DNA of 64,000 nucleotides from the NCBI RefSeq assembly GCF_019504385.1, contig NZ_CP080590.1:124001-188000 (forward strand). The letters run 5' to 3'. The notes below the pieces were generated by a model that made no database searches, had not been told where the DNA came from, and saw nothing but the letters and a program-made list of their open reading frames with translations. The position numbers and the translations under genes are program-made. Below, one piece after another: positions 50,873-59,780 of the stretch. This DNA is from Devosia salina (GTDB lineage: Bacteria > Pseudomonadota > Alphaproteobacteria > Rhizobiales > Devosiaceae). The first letter of the stretch is position 1. Each line of letters opens with the position of its first letter.

Positions 50873-50918
50873 CCCGGGAGATAGCCGTTGCCGGTCCGAG
50901 GCCGGCGGCGGCTATTGC

Positions 50919-51860
50919 TTACTTCAGGAAGTCATCGACATTGTCCTGGGTGACAATGTCATTGCCCGTGTAGATGATCTCGTCGACCGTCTCGCCATTC
51001 TTGATGGCTAGCAGCGTATCCATGGCCTTCTGGCCCATTTCATAGGGACGCTGACCGACCAGCCCATGGGCATAGCCTTCCTTGAGCAGTTGCAGCTGCT
51101 GGGGCAGCGTGTCGGCAACGACCAGCGCGAGCGCCCCGCTATCCACATCTGCCTTGTACTGGTCGACGAAGTTCTTCCATCCATCGGGCGCGAACATCGG
51201 CCAGCCGCCAACCGGCACGATGGCCTTGATGTCAGGATTGGCGGTCTTGAGATCGCCCATCTGCTGCACGGCCAGGGCAATGTCGTCGTTCGAGAAGGTC
51301 GGCGAGCCGGGCACTTCGGTCCAGTTCGAACCGGCCAGGGCTTCACGCACGCCATCAACGCGCAGCGCCAGGTTGGGGGCCGCGGCGCCGCCCGAGATCA
51401 TGCCATAGGTGCCGCCATCGGGGGCCACCTGCAGCAGGAGCTTGCCCAGATCTTCACCGAAAAGCTTGTTGTCGGTGCCGACATAGGCGGTGCGGGTGCT
51501 GTCGGGCGCATCGGAGTCGAAGGTGATGACGGCGATGCCGGCTTCGGTGGCGCGGTCGATCACCGTGGTGGCCGCGGCAATGTCGGACACCGAGATGGCC
51601 AGGCCATCCACGCCCTGGGTGATCAGGTCTTCGATGATCTGGGCCTGGGTGGTGGCTTCGTGCTCGACCGGGCCGATATAGAGGCAGGTCACATTGCCCA
51701 GTTCGGCAGCCCGGGCCTCGCAACCGTCACGGGCCAGGTCGAAGAACGGGTTGTTCATCGCCTTGGGCACGACAGCGAAGGTGTAATTGTCCTGGGCAAT
51801 GGCGGTGCCGCCCAGGAACATGGTGGCGATCGTGCCGAGCACGATGGCGGTCTTGGTCAT
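50919..51860 (-). CDS. ABC transporter sugar-binding protein, ribose/CUT2 type
   Basis: A 313-aa periplasmic protein of the Peripla_BP_4 class. The signal peptide is AIVLGTIATMFLGGTAIA, cleaved before QDNYTF. The mature chain begins YTFAVVPKAMNNPFFDLARD, a signature of ribose/galactose-type binding proteins, and has DGLAISVSDIAAATTVIDRA, ITFDSDAPDSTRTAYVGTDN and the hinge GGWPMFAPDG. The ATG has AAGGAGGAG upstream. It is the last gene of an ATPase-permease-binding-protein operon. The ligand is probably a pentose or hexose; the exact sugar is unknown. Confidence 0.93.
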   Translation of the reverse strand: MTKTAIVLGTIATMFLGGTAIAQDNYTFAVVPKAMNNPFFDLARDGCEARAAELGNVTCLYIGPVEHEATTQAQIIEDLITQGVDGLAISVSDIAAATTVIDRATEAGIAVITFDSDAPDSTRTAYVGTDNKLFGEDLGKLLLQVAPDGGTYGMISGGAAAPNLALRVDGVREALAGSNWTEVPGSPTFSNDDIALAVQQMGDLKTANPDIKAIVPVGGWPMFAPDGWKNFVDQYKADVDSGALALVVADTLPQQLQLLKEGYAHGLVGQRPYEMGQKAMDTLLAIKNGETVDEIIYTGNDIVTQDNVDDFLK

Positions 51861-51984
51861 GGTAGTCTCCTCCTTTTTGGACCTGCCTTTGGGCAAGCCG
51901 CTTCCGTTGCCGGCGAAACAGTTCCGCCGGCCTTCTGACACCCGCCCGGCTCCCTCGGCCGGACGTGGCGATTGCGATGTAAAC

Positions 51985-53013
51985 TCAGCCGTTCCGGGAG
52001 GAACGGAGGCGGTCCACCAGCACGGCGGCAACAATGATCGCGCCGACCAGGGTCTGCTGCCAGTATGGGTCGACCCGCGCCAGGACCAGGCCGTTGCGGA
52101 TCACCTCGATAAGCACGCAGCCGATAATGGCGCCGGCCGCCCCGCCGACACCGCCGGCCAGATTGGCGCCACCAATCACCGCAGCGGCAATGATGGTCAG
52201 CTCATAAGCCGTCGCCAGATTGGCGGGGGCCGAGCCGAGCCAGCCCGAAATGATGATGCCGTTGAGCCCTGCCGCGAGCGAGCACAGCACATAGACCTGG
52301 ATCTTGACCCGATCGACATTGACGCCCGTCAGCCGGCCCGCATTCTCATTGCTGCCAATGGCAAAGACATGCTTGCCCCAGGCGGTGTGATTGAGCGCGA
52401 CCCACATGATCACGGCGCAGATGATGAGGTAGAAGAAGGCCACCGGGACCTCACCGAATTTGCCTGCCGTGACGGCCAGGAACAGTTCCTTGTCCGGACC
52501 GGCCGGAAAGGTGCCGCGCCCCTGGGTCGCCACATAGACAAGGCCGCGCACCATGGAGAGCGTGCCCAGCGTGGTGACGAAGGGGCTGAGCTTGAGCTTG
52601 GCAATGGCCAGGCCGTTGAACAGGCCCACAAGGGCCGCCGCAAACAGACCTGCGACCAGCGAGATCAGGAGCGCACTGCCCGCGAAGGGGTAGAAGCCAG
52701 CCGTATTCAGGCCATTCATGGCCAGCGAGGTGACCGTGGCCGAAAGGGCAATGGTCGAGCCCACGGACAGGTCGATCCCTCCGGTAATGATCACCAGCGT
52801 TATGCCCAGCGTGGCTATGGCAATGAACGAGAAATTGCGGGTGATATTGGAGATGTTGCCGGCGGTAAGAAAGTTGGGCGACAGGAAGCTCATCACGATG
52901 ATGAGCACGACCAGCGCCGCCAGCACATAGGCGGACTGGCTGGCCAGGAAGCCGCGCTGCCAGAAACGGGTGCGGCCAATATTGGTGAACGTTGCGCTGT
53001 GGGCGTCTGACAT
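51985..53013 (-). CDS. ABC transporter permease, ribose/CUT2 type
   Basis: A 342-aa RbsC-type permease with about eight to ten hydrophobic spans. Diagnostic segments are LGITLVIITGGIDLSVGSTI, KLKLSPFVTTLGTLSMVRGL, FAIGSNENAGRLTGVNVDRV and GIIISGWLGSAPANLATAYE. The ATG overlaps the ATPase stop by one base (TGATG). A 124-bp gap separates it from the binding protein. It makes a homodimeric channel with the short ATPase. Confidence 0.95.
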   Translation of the reverse strand: MSDAHSATFTNIGRTRFWQRGFLASQSAYVLAALVVLIIVMSFLSPNFLTAGNISNITRNFSFIAIATLGITLVIITGGIDLSVGSTIALSATVTSLAMNGLNTAGFYPFAGSALLISLVAGLFAAALVGLFNGLAIAKLKLSPFVTTLGTLSMVRGLVYVATQGRGTFPAGPDKELFLAVTAGKFGEVPVAFFYLIICAVIMWVALNHTAWGKHVFAIGSNENAGRLTGVNVDRVKIQVYVLCSLAAGLNGIIISGWLGSAPANLATAYELTIIAAAVIGGANLAGGVGGAAGAIIGCVLIEVIRNGLVLARVDPYWQQTLVGAIIVAAVLVDRLRSSRNG

Positions 53014-53753
53014 CACGCGGCCTCCTTGGCGCCGGTGATCAGCGCTGTCACTTCTTCGGGCGAGGATTGTGCAATGGGCTTGTCGGCCACCTTGCTGCCC
53101 CGGCGCATGACGATGACCCGCTCGCAAACGGCGAAGACGTCGGGCATGCGGTGGGAAATCAGGATCACGGCGATGCCGGCATCCTTGAGGCGGTGGATGA
53201 GGTTGAGCACTTCGGCCACCTGCCGCACCGAGATGGCAGCGGTCGGCTCGTCCATCAGGATCACCTTGGCATCGGAAAGCCGCGTGCGGGCAATGGCGAC
53301 GGCCTGGCGCTGACCGCCCGACATCTGCCGCACATAATCGCCGCTACGGGTTTCGGACTTCAGTTCGGCAAACAGTTCCGAGGCCCTGGCATTCATCGCC
53401 GCATGCCGCAGGAAGCGGAATGGCCCCACCTGGCGCTTGAGTTCCCGGCCCAGGAAGATGTTCTCGGCGGCCGTCAGATTATCGGCGAGCGCCAGGTCCT
53501 GATAGACCGTCTCGATGCCCAGCCGCCGGGCTTCGCCGGGGCTATGGATATGGGCGCGATCGCCCGAGAAATGCAGGGTGCCGGCCGTTGGCTGGTAAAT
53601 GCCGGACATGATCTTGACCAGCGTGGATTTGCCCGCGCCATTATCCCCCATAAGCCCCACGACCTCGCCGGGCTGGATGGCAAAGCTGACGTCGGACAGG
53701 GCGCGGATGGCCCCGAATTCCTTGGTCACGCCCTTGAGTTCCAGAAGTGCCAA
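53013..53753 (-). CDS. ABC transporter ATP-binding protein, single-cassette CUT2 type
   Basis: A 246-aa single ABC domain (FrcA-like), unlike the double-cassette RbsA. Walker A is GDNGAGKSTLVKIM, the signature is QMSGGQRQAVAIARTRL and Walker B is VILMDEPTAAI. The start is taken as TTG at 53753 (MALLELKGVTKEFGAIRA), with GGGGAGGA upstream; the adjacent GTG is too close to that site and the longer frame to 53846 has no ABC similarity. It is first in the minus-strand operon. Confidence 0.92.
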   Translation of the reverse strand: MALLELKGVTKEFGAIRALSDVSFAIQPGEVVGLMGDNGAGKSTLVKIMSGIYQPTAGTLHFSGDRAHIHSPGEARRLGIETVYQDLALADNLTAAENIFLGRELKRQVGPFRFLRHAAMNARASELFAELKSETRSGDYVRQMSGGQRQAVAIARTRLSDAKVILMDEPTAAISVRQVAEVLNLIHRLKDAGIAVILISHRMPDVFAVCERVIVMRRGSKVADKPIAQSSPEEVTALITGAKEAA

Positions 53754-53941
53754 CACGTCCTCCCCTTGTTGGCGGGTCCTTGATGTACGTACCTTTTCTC
53801 TGGGTGCATGAGCGCCTTGACGGCAGATGCGCATCCGCGGTGACACCCCTGACGGGGCGCCTGTCGTCGCGATGGTTCTCTGCGTGAGCGCTCGCCTCCT
53901 CCCAAAGGCGACCGTGCCTTCTTCTATAACGGAGGATAAAT

Positions 53942-53958
53942 AATACTACAATAGTATT
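53942..53958. promoter_or_regulatory. Palindromic operator/promoter region of the CUT2 operon
   Basis: AATACTA-CAA-TAGTATT is a perfect 7-3-7 palindrome embedded in an A+T-rich tract, unusual here, 190 bp upstream of the ATPase start. The whole 356-bp gap (53754-54109) between tag and the ABC operon has no gene. The tract probably holds the promoter, and the palindrome an operator for a regulator not encoded in the window. Confidence 0.45.
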
Positions 53959-54109
53959 TTATAGGCTGTGACGGGCAGCCCCATGAGGCTATGCGAGGCG
54001 GCCGCCCGTGCAAAGACTTTTTTCGGGTCCCGAATTTTCAGGATCTGCAGATTGGGGGAACGCTGTGTCGGGCCGACGATGGGCTTCAAGAACTCATCGA
54101 CACCTGATC

Positions 54110-54709
54110 TCACTTAGGGACATTGAACCCCTCACGCATCTCCGCCGCCTTTGCCCGGCTCACGCATTCCTCGGCGTGGTCATTGACCAGACCCATGGCC
54201 TGCATGAAGGCAAAGACCGTGGTGGGCCCCACAAAGCGCCAACCGCGCTTCTTGAGGGCCTTGGACAGCGCCTCCGATTCCGGGCTGGTACTCTGGCTTT
54301 GTGGCGGCGCAGGCGCCTGGGCCTCGTAACGCCAGACAAAGGCGGCGATCGAACCCGCCTCGGCGATCAAGTCCTGGGCGCGGGCCGCATTGTTGATCAC
54401 GGCCTCGATCTTGCCCCGGTGGCGGACGATCCCCTTGTCGGCCAGCAGCCGGTCGACGTCAGCCTGCGTGAACGCGGCCACCGCGTCGATCTCGAAATTG
54501 GCAAAGCCGGCGCGAAACGCCTCGCGCTTGTTGAGGATGGTGCGCCAGGACAGGCCCGACTGGAAGCCTTCCAGGCTCAGCTTTTCGAACAGCCGCCGGT
54601 CGTCGCTGACCGGAAAGCCCCATTCGTGATCGTGATAGGGCACGAATTCGGCTGCCCCGGCACACCAGCCGCAGCGCTTTTGCCCGTCGGGTCCTTCAAA
54701 AAGGCTCAT
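54110..54709 (-). CDS. tag: DNA-3-methyladenine glycosylase I
   Basis: A 199-aa Tag glycosylase removing N3-methyladenine in base-excision repair. Features are RCGWCAG (Zn Cys), YHDHEWGFPVSDDRRLFEKL (His ligand and substrate pocket), SLEGFQSGLSWRTILNKREA and KKRGWRFVGPTTVFAFMQAM, with the terminal NDHAEEC His/Cys ligands. The family is about 190 aa, so it is complete. It is a stand-alone minus-strand gene. Confidence 0.96.
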   Translation of the reverse strand: MSLFEGPDGQKRCGWCAGAAEFVPYHDHEWGFPVSDDRRLFEKLSLEGFQSGLSWRTILNKREAFRAGFANFEIDAVAAFTQADVDRLLADKGIVRHRGKIEAVINNAARAQDLIAEAGSIAAFVWRYEAQAPAPPQSQSTSPESEALSKALKKRGWRFVGPTTVFAFMQAMGLVNDHAEECVSRAKAAEMREGFNVPK

Positions 54710-54910
54710 CTATCCCCCCTTGTCTGCCCGCCGGCATGTCTACACGCAGTGCTGTCACCTTCTGGCAGCAAGCCCTGCGCCGGGCCAGTCGAAATTTGTT
54801 CATCAACGGGGTCCAGGAGGGGTGCGGGCCGCATTTGCCCGGTTGCGCAAACCCGGCCCATCGACTAGTTTGCCGGCCGATCGATCGGGCTCCTCGCCCG
54901 ATTCTGGCCT

Positions 54911-54987
<77 letters not shown>

Positions 54988-55269
54988 TTTTTCGTGCAAA
55001 AGTGGGCACCATTGCCCGCGCGAATAACCAAGCGTCCTCAACAGCTTAGAGCAGCCCGCCTTTGGCGCCGCTGGCGCGCACCACATATTGCCATTCAAGG
55101 CCCGGGTGACGGCCACGTGCAGCCAGGCACGGCAGGCGATGGGTCTCCGTCCTGATCGCGTCGGGCTCTGGACGCGAGCTCTCGCCACTTCGGGACATCT
55201 GACCTTGCACGGGCGATCGCATCGTCAGACAAGCGTTGCACACCGACAAATGTTGTGCTTAGTTGCTTC
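54988..55269. other. Non-coding region downstream of the tRNA
   Basis: No gene is supported in the 408 bp between the tRNA and the ABC operon. At 54994-55010 GTGCAAAAGTGGGCACC resembles the core of the RIME-like element (one arm only). The right end carries the operators at 55270-55307 and must contain the promoter of the catabolic operon. No integrase gene or att duplication is seen beside the tRNA. Confidence 0.5.
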
Positions 55270-55307
55270 TTGCATACGAATGCAAGACCAGTATGCATAC
55301 GTATGCA
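55270..55307. promoter_or_regulatory. Tandem LacI-type operators of the catabolic operon
   Basis: Site 1, TTGCATACGAATGCAA (55270-55285), is a palindrome except at the centre. Site 2, TGCATACGTATGCA (55294-55307), is a perfect 14-bp palindrome with central CG. The centres are 23 bp apart, about two helical turns. Site 3 is at 61344. They precede the binding-protein start by about 100 bp. The LacI-family gene at 63470 is the natural candidate regulator. Confidence 0.75.
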
Positions 55308-55395
55308 GGTGGAGAACGCCAGACGGGGTGGGCGGCCGGGAAGTGGTCGCCGGAAACGGAGTGGGCATGAGCATGCTCAAACTCGGGAGAGAACA

Positions 55396-56634
55396 ATGAA
55401 GCACATTTTGATGTTGGCCGTATCCACGGCCGCCCTGGCTCTGGGTGCAGGCGCCGCCTATGCCGAATGCGGCATCGAGGCGGGATCGGTCCGCATCCTC
55501 AGCAATGATTTCGAGGCCCTGCGCACGATCAATGCGGCCGCCCAGGAATGCGCCTCCGATGCGGTCACGGTGACCGCAAATGCCACGGCCGAGCACAAGG
55601 AAATCCAGGTGCCGGCACTGACCATCAACCCGGCCGAATATACGGTCGCCATGGTGGCCAACAATTCCATCGTGCCACTGCTCAACGACGACCTGATCCG
55701 GCCGCTCGACGACCTGGTGGCCAAGTATGGCCAGGACCTGCAGCCCAGCCAGCTGGTCAAGATCGACGGCAAGATCATGGCCATCGCCTTCATGGGCAAT
55801 GGCCAGCACATGTTCTATCGCAAGGACATCCTGGAAAAGGCCGGGGTCGAGCCGCCCAAGAGCTATGACGACGTGCTCGCCGCGGCTGCAGCCATCAAGG
55901 AGGCGGGCCTGATGGAGTATCCGCTGGCCGCCTCGGTCAAGCCCGGCTGGGATCTGGCTGCCGAATTCGTCAATGACTATCTGGGCACGGGCGCGGAATT
56001 CTTTGCACCCGGCAGCGCCGAGCTGACCATCGACAACGAGAACGGCCTGGCGGTTCTCAAGGTCATGCGCGACATGACCGCCTATATGGATCCCGACTAC
56101 CTCACCTACGACGCCACCGAAATCCAGAAGGAATACGAGGCCGGCAAGGTTGCCATCATGAACGAATGGGGCTCGCTGGCCGGGGCCGTTCTCGATGATG
56201 AAGGCGCCGTGGACGGCGTGGTGGAAAACACCGTTCTCGCAGCGGCGCCCACCATTGCCGGTGGGTCCATCCCGGCAGCGGCGCTGTGGTGGGACGGCTT
56301 CACCATCGCCAAGAACATTTCCGATGCGGATGCCGAGGCGTCGTTCCAGGCCATGGTCCACGGCATTTCGCCCGACATGATGATGGCCAACAAGGATGTC
56401 GCCACCTGGCTGATCGCCGGCTATGAGCCCGGCCCGGCCGCAGTCGGGGTGATCGCCAACGCCAATGGCGGCGCGCGGCCCTACCCGATGCAGCCCTATA
56501 TGGGCCTGCTGCACACAGCGCTCTCCACCGAGCTGGCCGAGTTCATGGCCGGCAGCGAAGACGCCGAACAGGCCCTGGCCGACGTCAAGGCAGCCTATGA
56601 CACGGCCGCCCGCGGGGCCGGCTTCCTCCAGTAG
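55396..56634 (+). CDS. ABC transporter extracellular binding protein (CUT1/SBP_bac_1)
   Basis: A 412-aa periplasmic binding protein. Signal peptide MKHILMLAVSTAALALGAGA, cleaved after AYA. The mature chain has VRILSNDFEALRTINAAAQE, IAFMGNGQHMFYRKDILEKA (SBP_bac_1 signature region), NDYLGTGAEFFAPGSAELTI and NEWGSLAGAVLDD. The ATG at 55396 has GGGAGAG seven bases upstream. It starts the operon of transporter, amidase, dehydrogenases and regulator, controlled from the operators at 55270. The ligand is unknown; the family binds sugars and polyols, but the adjacent amidase suggests an amide-containing or acylated compound. Confidence 0.9.
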   Translation: MKHILMLAVSTAALALGAGAAYAECGIEAGSVRILSNDFEALRTINAAAQECASDAVTVTANATAEHKEIQVPALTINPAEYTVAMVANNSIVPLLNDDLIRPLDDLVAKYGQDLQPSQLVKIDGKIMAIAFMGNGQHMFYRKDILEKAGVEPPKSYDDVLAAAAAIKEAGLMEYPLAASVKPGWDLAAEFVNDYLGTGAEFFAPGSAELTIDNENGLAVLKVMRDMTAYMDPDYLTYDATEIQKEYEAGKVAIMNEWGSLAGAVLDDEGAVDGVVENTVLAAAPTIAGGSIPAAALWWDGFTIAKNISDADAEASFQAMVHGISPDMMMANKDVATWLIAGYEPGPAAVGVIANANGGARPYPMQPYMGLLHTALSTELAEFMAGSEDAEQALADVKAAYDTAARGAGFLQ

Positions 56635-56660
56635 GTCCTCCCTCGGACGTGCTGCGCCTC

Positions 56661-56676
56661 CTCCCGTCCGCGGGAG
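56661..56676 (+). terminator. Hairpin between binding-protein and permease genes
   Basis: CTCCCG-TCCG-CGGGAG followed by GGGG, in the 166-bp gap after the binding-protein stop. There is no T-run. It may limit read-through so the binding protein exceeds the membrane subunits, as at 8838. Confidence 0.4.
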
Positions 56677-56800
56677 GGGGCAACCCGATCGGCGTGCGCT
56701 CCCAGGCCGCCGGCGCCACAGGGGGAACACCGGGCTTTGCACGACGGGCCCGCCGTTCCATTCTTGCCGCTGACAGGCGAAGCGATTTGAGGAGGCGGGC

Positions 56801-57832
56801 ATGCCGCACAAGACATTCTTTGCTTTCATCCTGCCCTCGCTGATCGCCATGGTGCTGTTCATCGCCCTGCCGATCGTCTCGGTCGTGGTGCAGTCGCTCT
56901 ATGTCAGCCATGAACAGATCCTGGTGGAAGTCGAGAACTGCCAGCCATTCGGCGGTTGCACCAAGGAACTTCGGGTCGACTCCGCCGCCACGGCCGCCTT
57001 GCGCGAAGACCAGCCGCTGGGCCGCTTCAATGGCCTGGGCACCTATGTCAACCGCGCGCACCTGGCCACCAGCGAGCTGGGCGCGATCCTTGCTACCCAA
57101 GCCGGCCCCGGCGAGAAGTTCGCACAGATCCTCAACCTGCCTTTCTACAAGGCGCTGATCTTTACCCTGGTCTACTGCTTCGTGGTGACGCCGCTGGCCA
57201 TGGCTCTGGGCTTTGCCATCGCGCTCGCGGTCAATGCCCTGCCCAAGTTCACCAAGGGCCCCATCATCTTCTTCTCGCTCCTGCCCATGATCATCACGCC
57301 GCTGATCGGTTCGCTGATCCTCTATTGGATGCTGAGCCCCAATGGCGTGCTGGGCGCCACCATCCAGCACATCTTCAGCGACCCGACCCTGTCGCTGCGC
57401 GCCTCGCCAGCGCTGACCTGGGGAGCGCTGCTGACCTATGGCGTCTGGACCAATGCGCCCTTCTCCTTCGTGGTCTTCTATGCCGGGCTGCAGACCGTGC
57501 CGGGCGACACGCTGGAATCGGCCATGATCGACGGCGCCTCGCGCTGGGAGCGTGTCCGCTATGTCATCATTCCCCATCTCGCGCCGCTCGCCACCTTCGT
57601 GGCGCTGGTGCAGCTGATGGACAATTTCCGCGTCTTCGAGCCGATCGTGGGCTTCTCTGCCGAGGCCAATGCGACCTCGCTGAGCTGGCTGATCTACAAC
57701 GATCTGAGCGGGGACTCGCAGCAGTTCGGTTCGGCGGGCGCCACCTCGGTGCTGACCATCCTGGGTGTTGTCGTCCTCCTCTCGCCGGTGCTGGTGCGCA
57801 CCTGGCGCGAATTCAAGCACAAGGCGGTTTGA
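56801..57832 (+). CDS. ABC transporter permease (CUT1, MalF-like)
   Basis: A 343-aa permease. N-terminal helix FFAFILPSLIAMVLFIALPI. A periplasmic segment of about 70 residues (about 45-115, with two Cys in VENCQPFGGCTK) lies between TM1 and the core, an insertion longer than in most CUT1 permeases. The EAA loop is ESAMIDGASRWERVRYVIIP. It is followed after 2 bp by the second permease. The RBS GAGGAGGCGG is strong. Confidence 0.93.
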   Translation: MPHKTFFAFILPSLIAMVLFIALPIVSVVVQSLYVSHEQILVEVENCQPFGGCTKELRVDSAATAALREDQPLGRFNGLGTYVNRAHLATSELGAILATQAGPGEKFAQILNLPFYKALIFTLVYCFVVTPLAMALGFAIALAVNALPKFTKGPIIFFSLLPMIITPLIGSLILYWMLSPNGVLGATIQHIFSDPTLSLRASPALTWGALLTYGVWTNAPFSFVVFYAGLQTVPGDTLESAMIDGASRWERVRYVIIPHLAPLATFVALVQLMDNFRVFEPIVGFSAEANATSLSWLIYNDLSGDSQQFGSAGATSVLTILGVVVLLSPVLVRTWREFKHKAV

Positions 57833-57834
57833 TC

Positions 57835-58719
57835 ATGTCCGAAGCAATGGCCCACAAACGCCCGGTTCTGCTCAATACGCTGATCTACGGATTCATCGTC
57901 CTCTGGGTGATCCTGGCGGCCGTGCCTTTCCTGTGGACGGTCTGGGGATCGTTCAAGGTGGAGGCGGACTTCTTCTCCCGCGAGAGCTGGTGGAACGCCA
58001 TTTTCGGCACCACCACCATTCGTCAGACCGGCGAGGCCTTTACCGGCGCGGGCTATTACGGCGCCTGGGTGATACGCGATTTCTGGCGGGCCGCGCTCAA
58101 TACGGTCATCGTCACCATCAGCGTCACCGCCATTTCACTGACCCTGGGCACCTTGGGCGGCTATGCCCTGGCCCGCTCTGGCCGCAATTACGCGTTCTGG
58201 ATCCTGATCGCTGCGCTCGTGTTCCGCGCCATGCCGCATATCACGCTGGTCTCCGGCTATCTGCTGCCCTTCTTCCAGCTCAATATCTGGGGCGTGCTGC
58301 CGACCTCGATCATCGTGCTTGTGGCGATCAACCAGCCCTTCACGCTCTGGATGCTGCACTCGTTTTTCCTCTCAATCCCCAAGGATCTCGACGAAAGCGC
58401 CATGGTGGATGGCTGCACCCGGTTCCAGGCCTTTCGCATGGTGATCATCCCGGTCATGTGGCCCGGCGTGGTGACGACGGCGCTGTTCAGCTTCCTGCTT
58501 GGCTACAATGATTTCGCGGTGACCGCGATGCTGCTGAGCGCCGACAACCAGACCATGGTGCCCAAGATCTCGAGTTTCCTAGGCTCCATCCAGGAGACCG
58601 GCAATGTCATGTACGCGGTGGCGGCCGTGGTCTCGGCTACCGTGCCGCTCTTCATCCTCGTGCTCTTCTTCCAACGCCAGATCGTCAGCGGCCTCACCGC
58701 AGGCGCAGTGAAAGGCTGA
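57835..58719 (+). CDS. ABC transporter permease (CUT1, MalG-like)
   Basis: A 294-aa permease. TM1 is LIYGFIVLWVILAAVPFLWT. The EAA loop is DESAMVDGCTRFQAFRMVII. About six membrane spans are visible, with the MalG-type ending (FQRQIVSGLTAGAVKG) that contacts the ATPase. The start ATG is 2 bp after the first permease stop and the stop is 5 bp before the ATPase start. Confidence 0.95.
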   Translation: MSEAMAHKRPVLLNTLIYGFIVLWVILAAVPFLWTVWGSFKVEADFFSRESWWNAIFGTTTIRQTGEAFTGAGYYGAWVIRDFWRAALNTVIVTISVTAISLTLGTLGGYALARSGRNYAFWILIAALVFRAMPHITLVSGYLLPFFQLNIWGVLPTSIIVLVAINQPFTLWMLHSFFLSIPKDLDESAMVDGCTRFQAFRMVIIPVMWPGVVTTALFSFLLGYNDFAVTAMLLSADNQTMVPKISSFLGSIQETGNVMYAVAAVVSATVPLFILVLFFQRQIVSGLTAGAVKG

Positions 58720-58724
58720 TCCCC

Positions 58725-59777
58725 ATGGCGCAGATCCGTCTCAAGAATGTCTCCAAGCGCTGGAACAACTTCATCGGCGTCGATAATTTCAACCTCGATA
58801 TCGCCGACCAGGAATTCCTGGTCCTGCTGGGGCCTTCGGGCTGCGGCAAGACCACGACCATGCGCATGATCGCCGGGCTCGAGGAGATCACCGAGGGTGA
58901 AATCTGGATCGGCGACCGGCTGGTCAACAAGCTCGAACCCAAGGATCGCGACATTTCCATGGTGTTCCAGAGCTATGGGCTCTACCCGAACATGACGGTC
59001 TACGAGAACATCCGCTTTCCGCTCAAGGTCCGGAAGGTACCCCAGGACCAGCATGATGAACGGGTCATGAAGGCAGCTCGAATGGTGGAGCTGGAGCCGT
59101 TCCTGGACCGGCGTCCGGCGGCCCTGTCCGGCGGGCAGCGCCAGCGCGTCGCCCTGGCCCGGGCCATCGTGCGCGAGCCCAATGCCTTCCTGATGGACGA
59201 GCCGCTGTCCAATCTCGATGCCAAGCTGCGGGTTTCAACCCGCGCCCAGATCAAGAACCTGCACCACGCACTCAAGACCACCACCATCTATGTGACCCAC
59301 GACCAGATCGAGGCCATGACCCTGGCCGACCGCGTGGTGGTGATGAACAAGGGCGTGGTGCAGCAGGTCGGCACGCCCATGGAGATTTATGACCGGCCGG
59401 CCAATACCTTCGTCGCCAGCTTCATCGGCTCACCGGCCATGAACCTGGTCGCCGGCACGATCAGCAAAGGGGTCTTCACCAGCGAGGGCATCCGTATCGA
59501 AGGCCTGCCACAGGGCGTCGACGGCGCTGTCACGCTTGGCTTCCGGGCGGAAGACGCCAGCCTCGCCGAAACCGAGGGACAGATCGAGGCACCCATCTAT
59601 ACCGTTGAACTGCTGGGTGAGGCCACCATGCTCTCCATGCGGGTCGCCGGCGAACTGGTGTCCATCAAGGTGGGCAAGGACTATCGCGCCGAAATCGGCG
59701 ATCGCGCCCGCATTGCCATCCCGGCCTCGGCCTGCCATCTGTTCGACCAGGCTAGCGGCACGCGGATCGGAGCATAG
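58725..59777 (+). CDS. ABC transporter ATP-binding protein (MalK/UgpC family)
   Basis: A 350-aa CUT1 ATPase. Walker A is GPSGCGKTTTMRMIAGL, the Q-loop is MVFQSYGLYPNMTVYENI, the signature is LSGGQRQRVALARAIV and Walker B is AFLMDEPLSNLDAKLR. A C-terminal TOBE regulatory domain follows (MNLVAGTI, VTLGFRAEDASL, YTVELLGEATMLSMRVAGEL). Adjacent to the two permeases, it completes the importer. Confidence 0.97.
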   Translation: MAQIRLKNVSKRWNNFIGVDNFNLDIADQEFLVLLGPSGCGKTTTMRMIAGLEEITEGEIWIGDRLVNKLEPKDRDISMVFQSYGLYPNMTVYENIRFPLKVRKVPQDQHDERVMKAARMVELEPFLDRRPAALSGGQRQRVALARAIVREPNAFLMDEPLSNLDAKLRVSTRAQIKNLHHALKTTTIYVTHDQIEAMTLADRVVVMNKGVVQQVGTPMEIYDRPANTFVASFIGSPAMNLVAGTISKGVFTSEGIRIEGLPQGVDGAVTLGFRAEDASLAETEGQIEAPIYTVELLGEATMLSMRVAGELVSIKVGKDYRAEIGDRARIAIPASACHLFDQASGTRIGA

Positions 59778-59780
59778 GCA

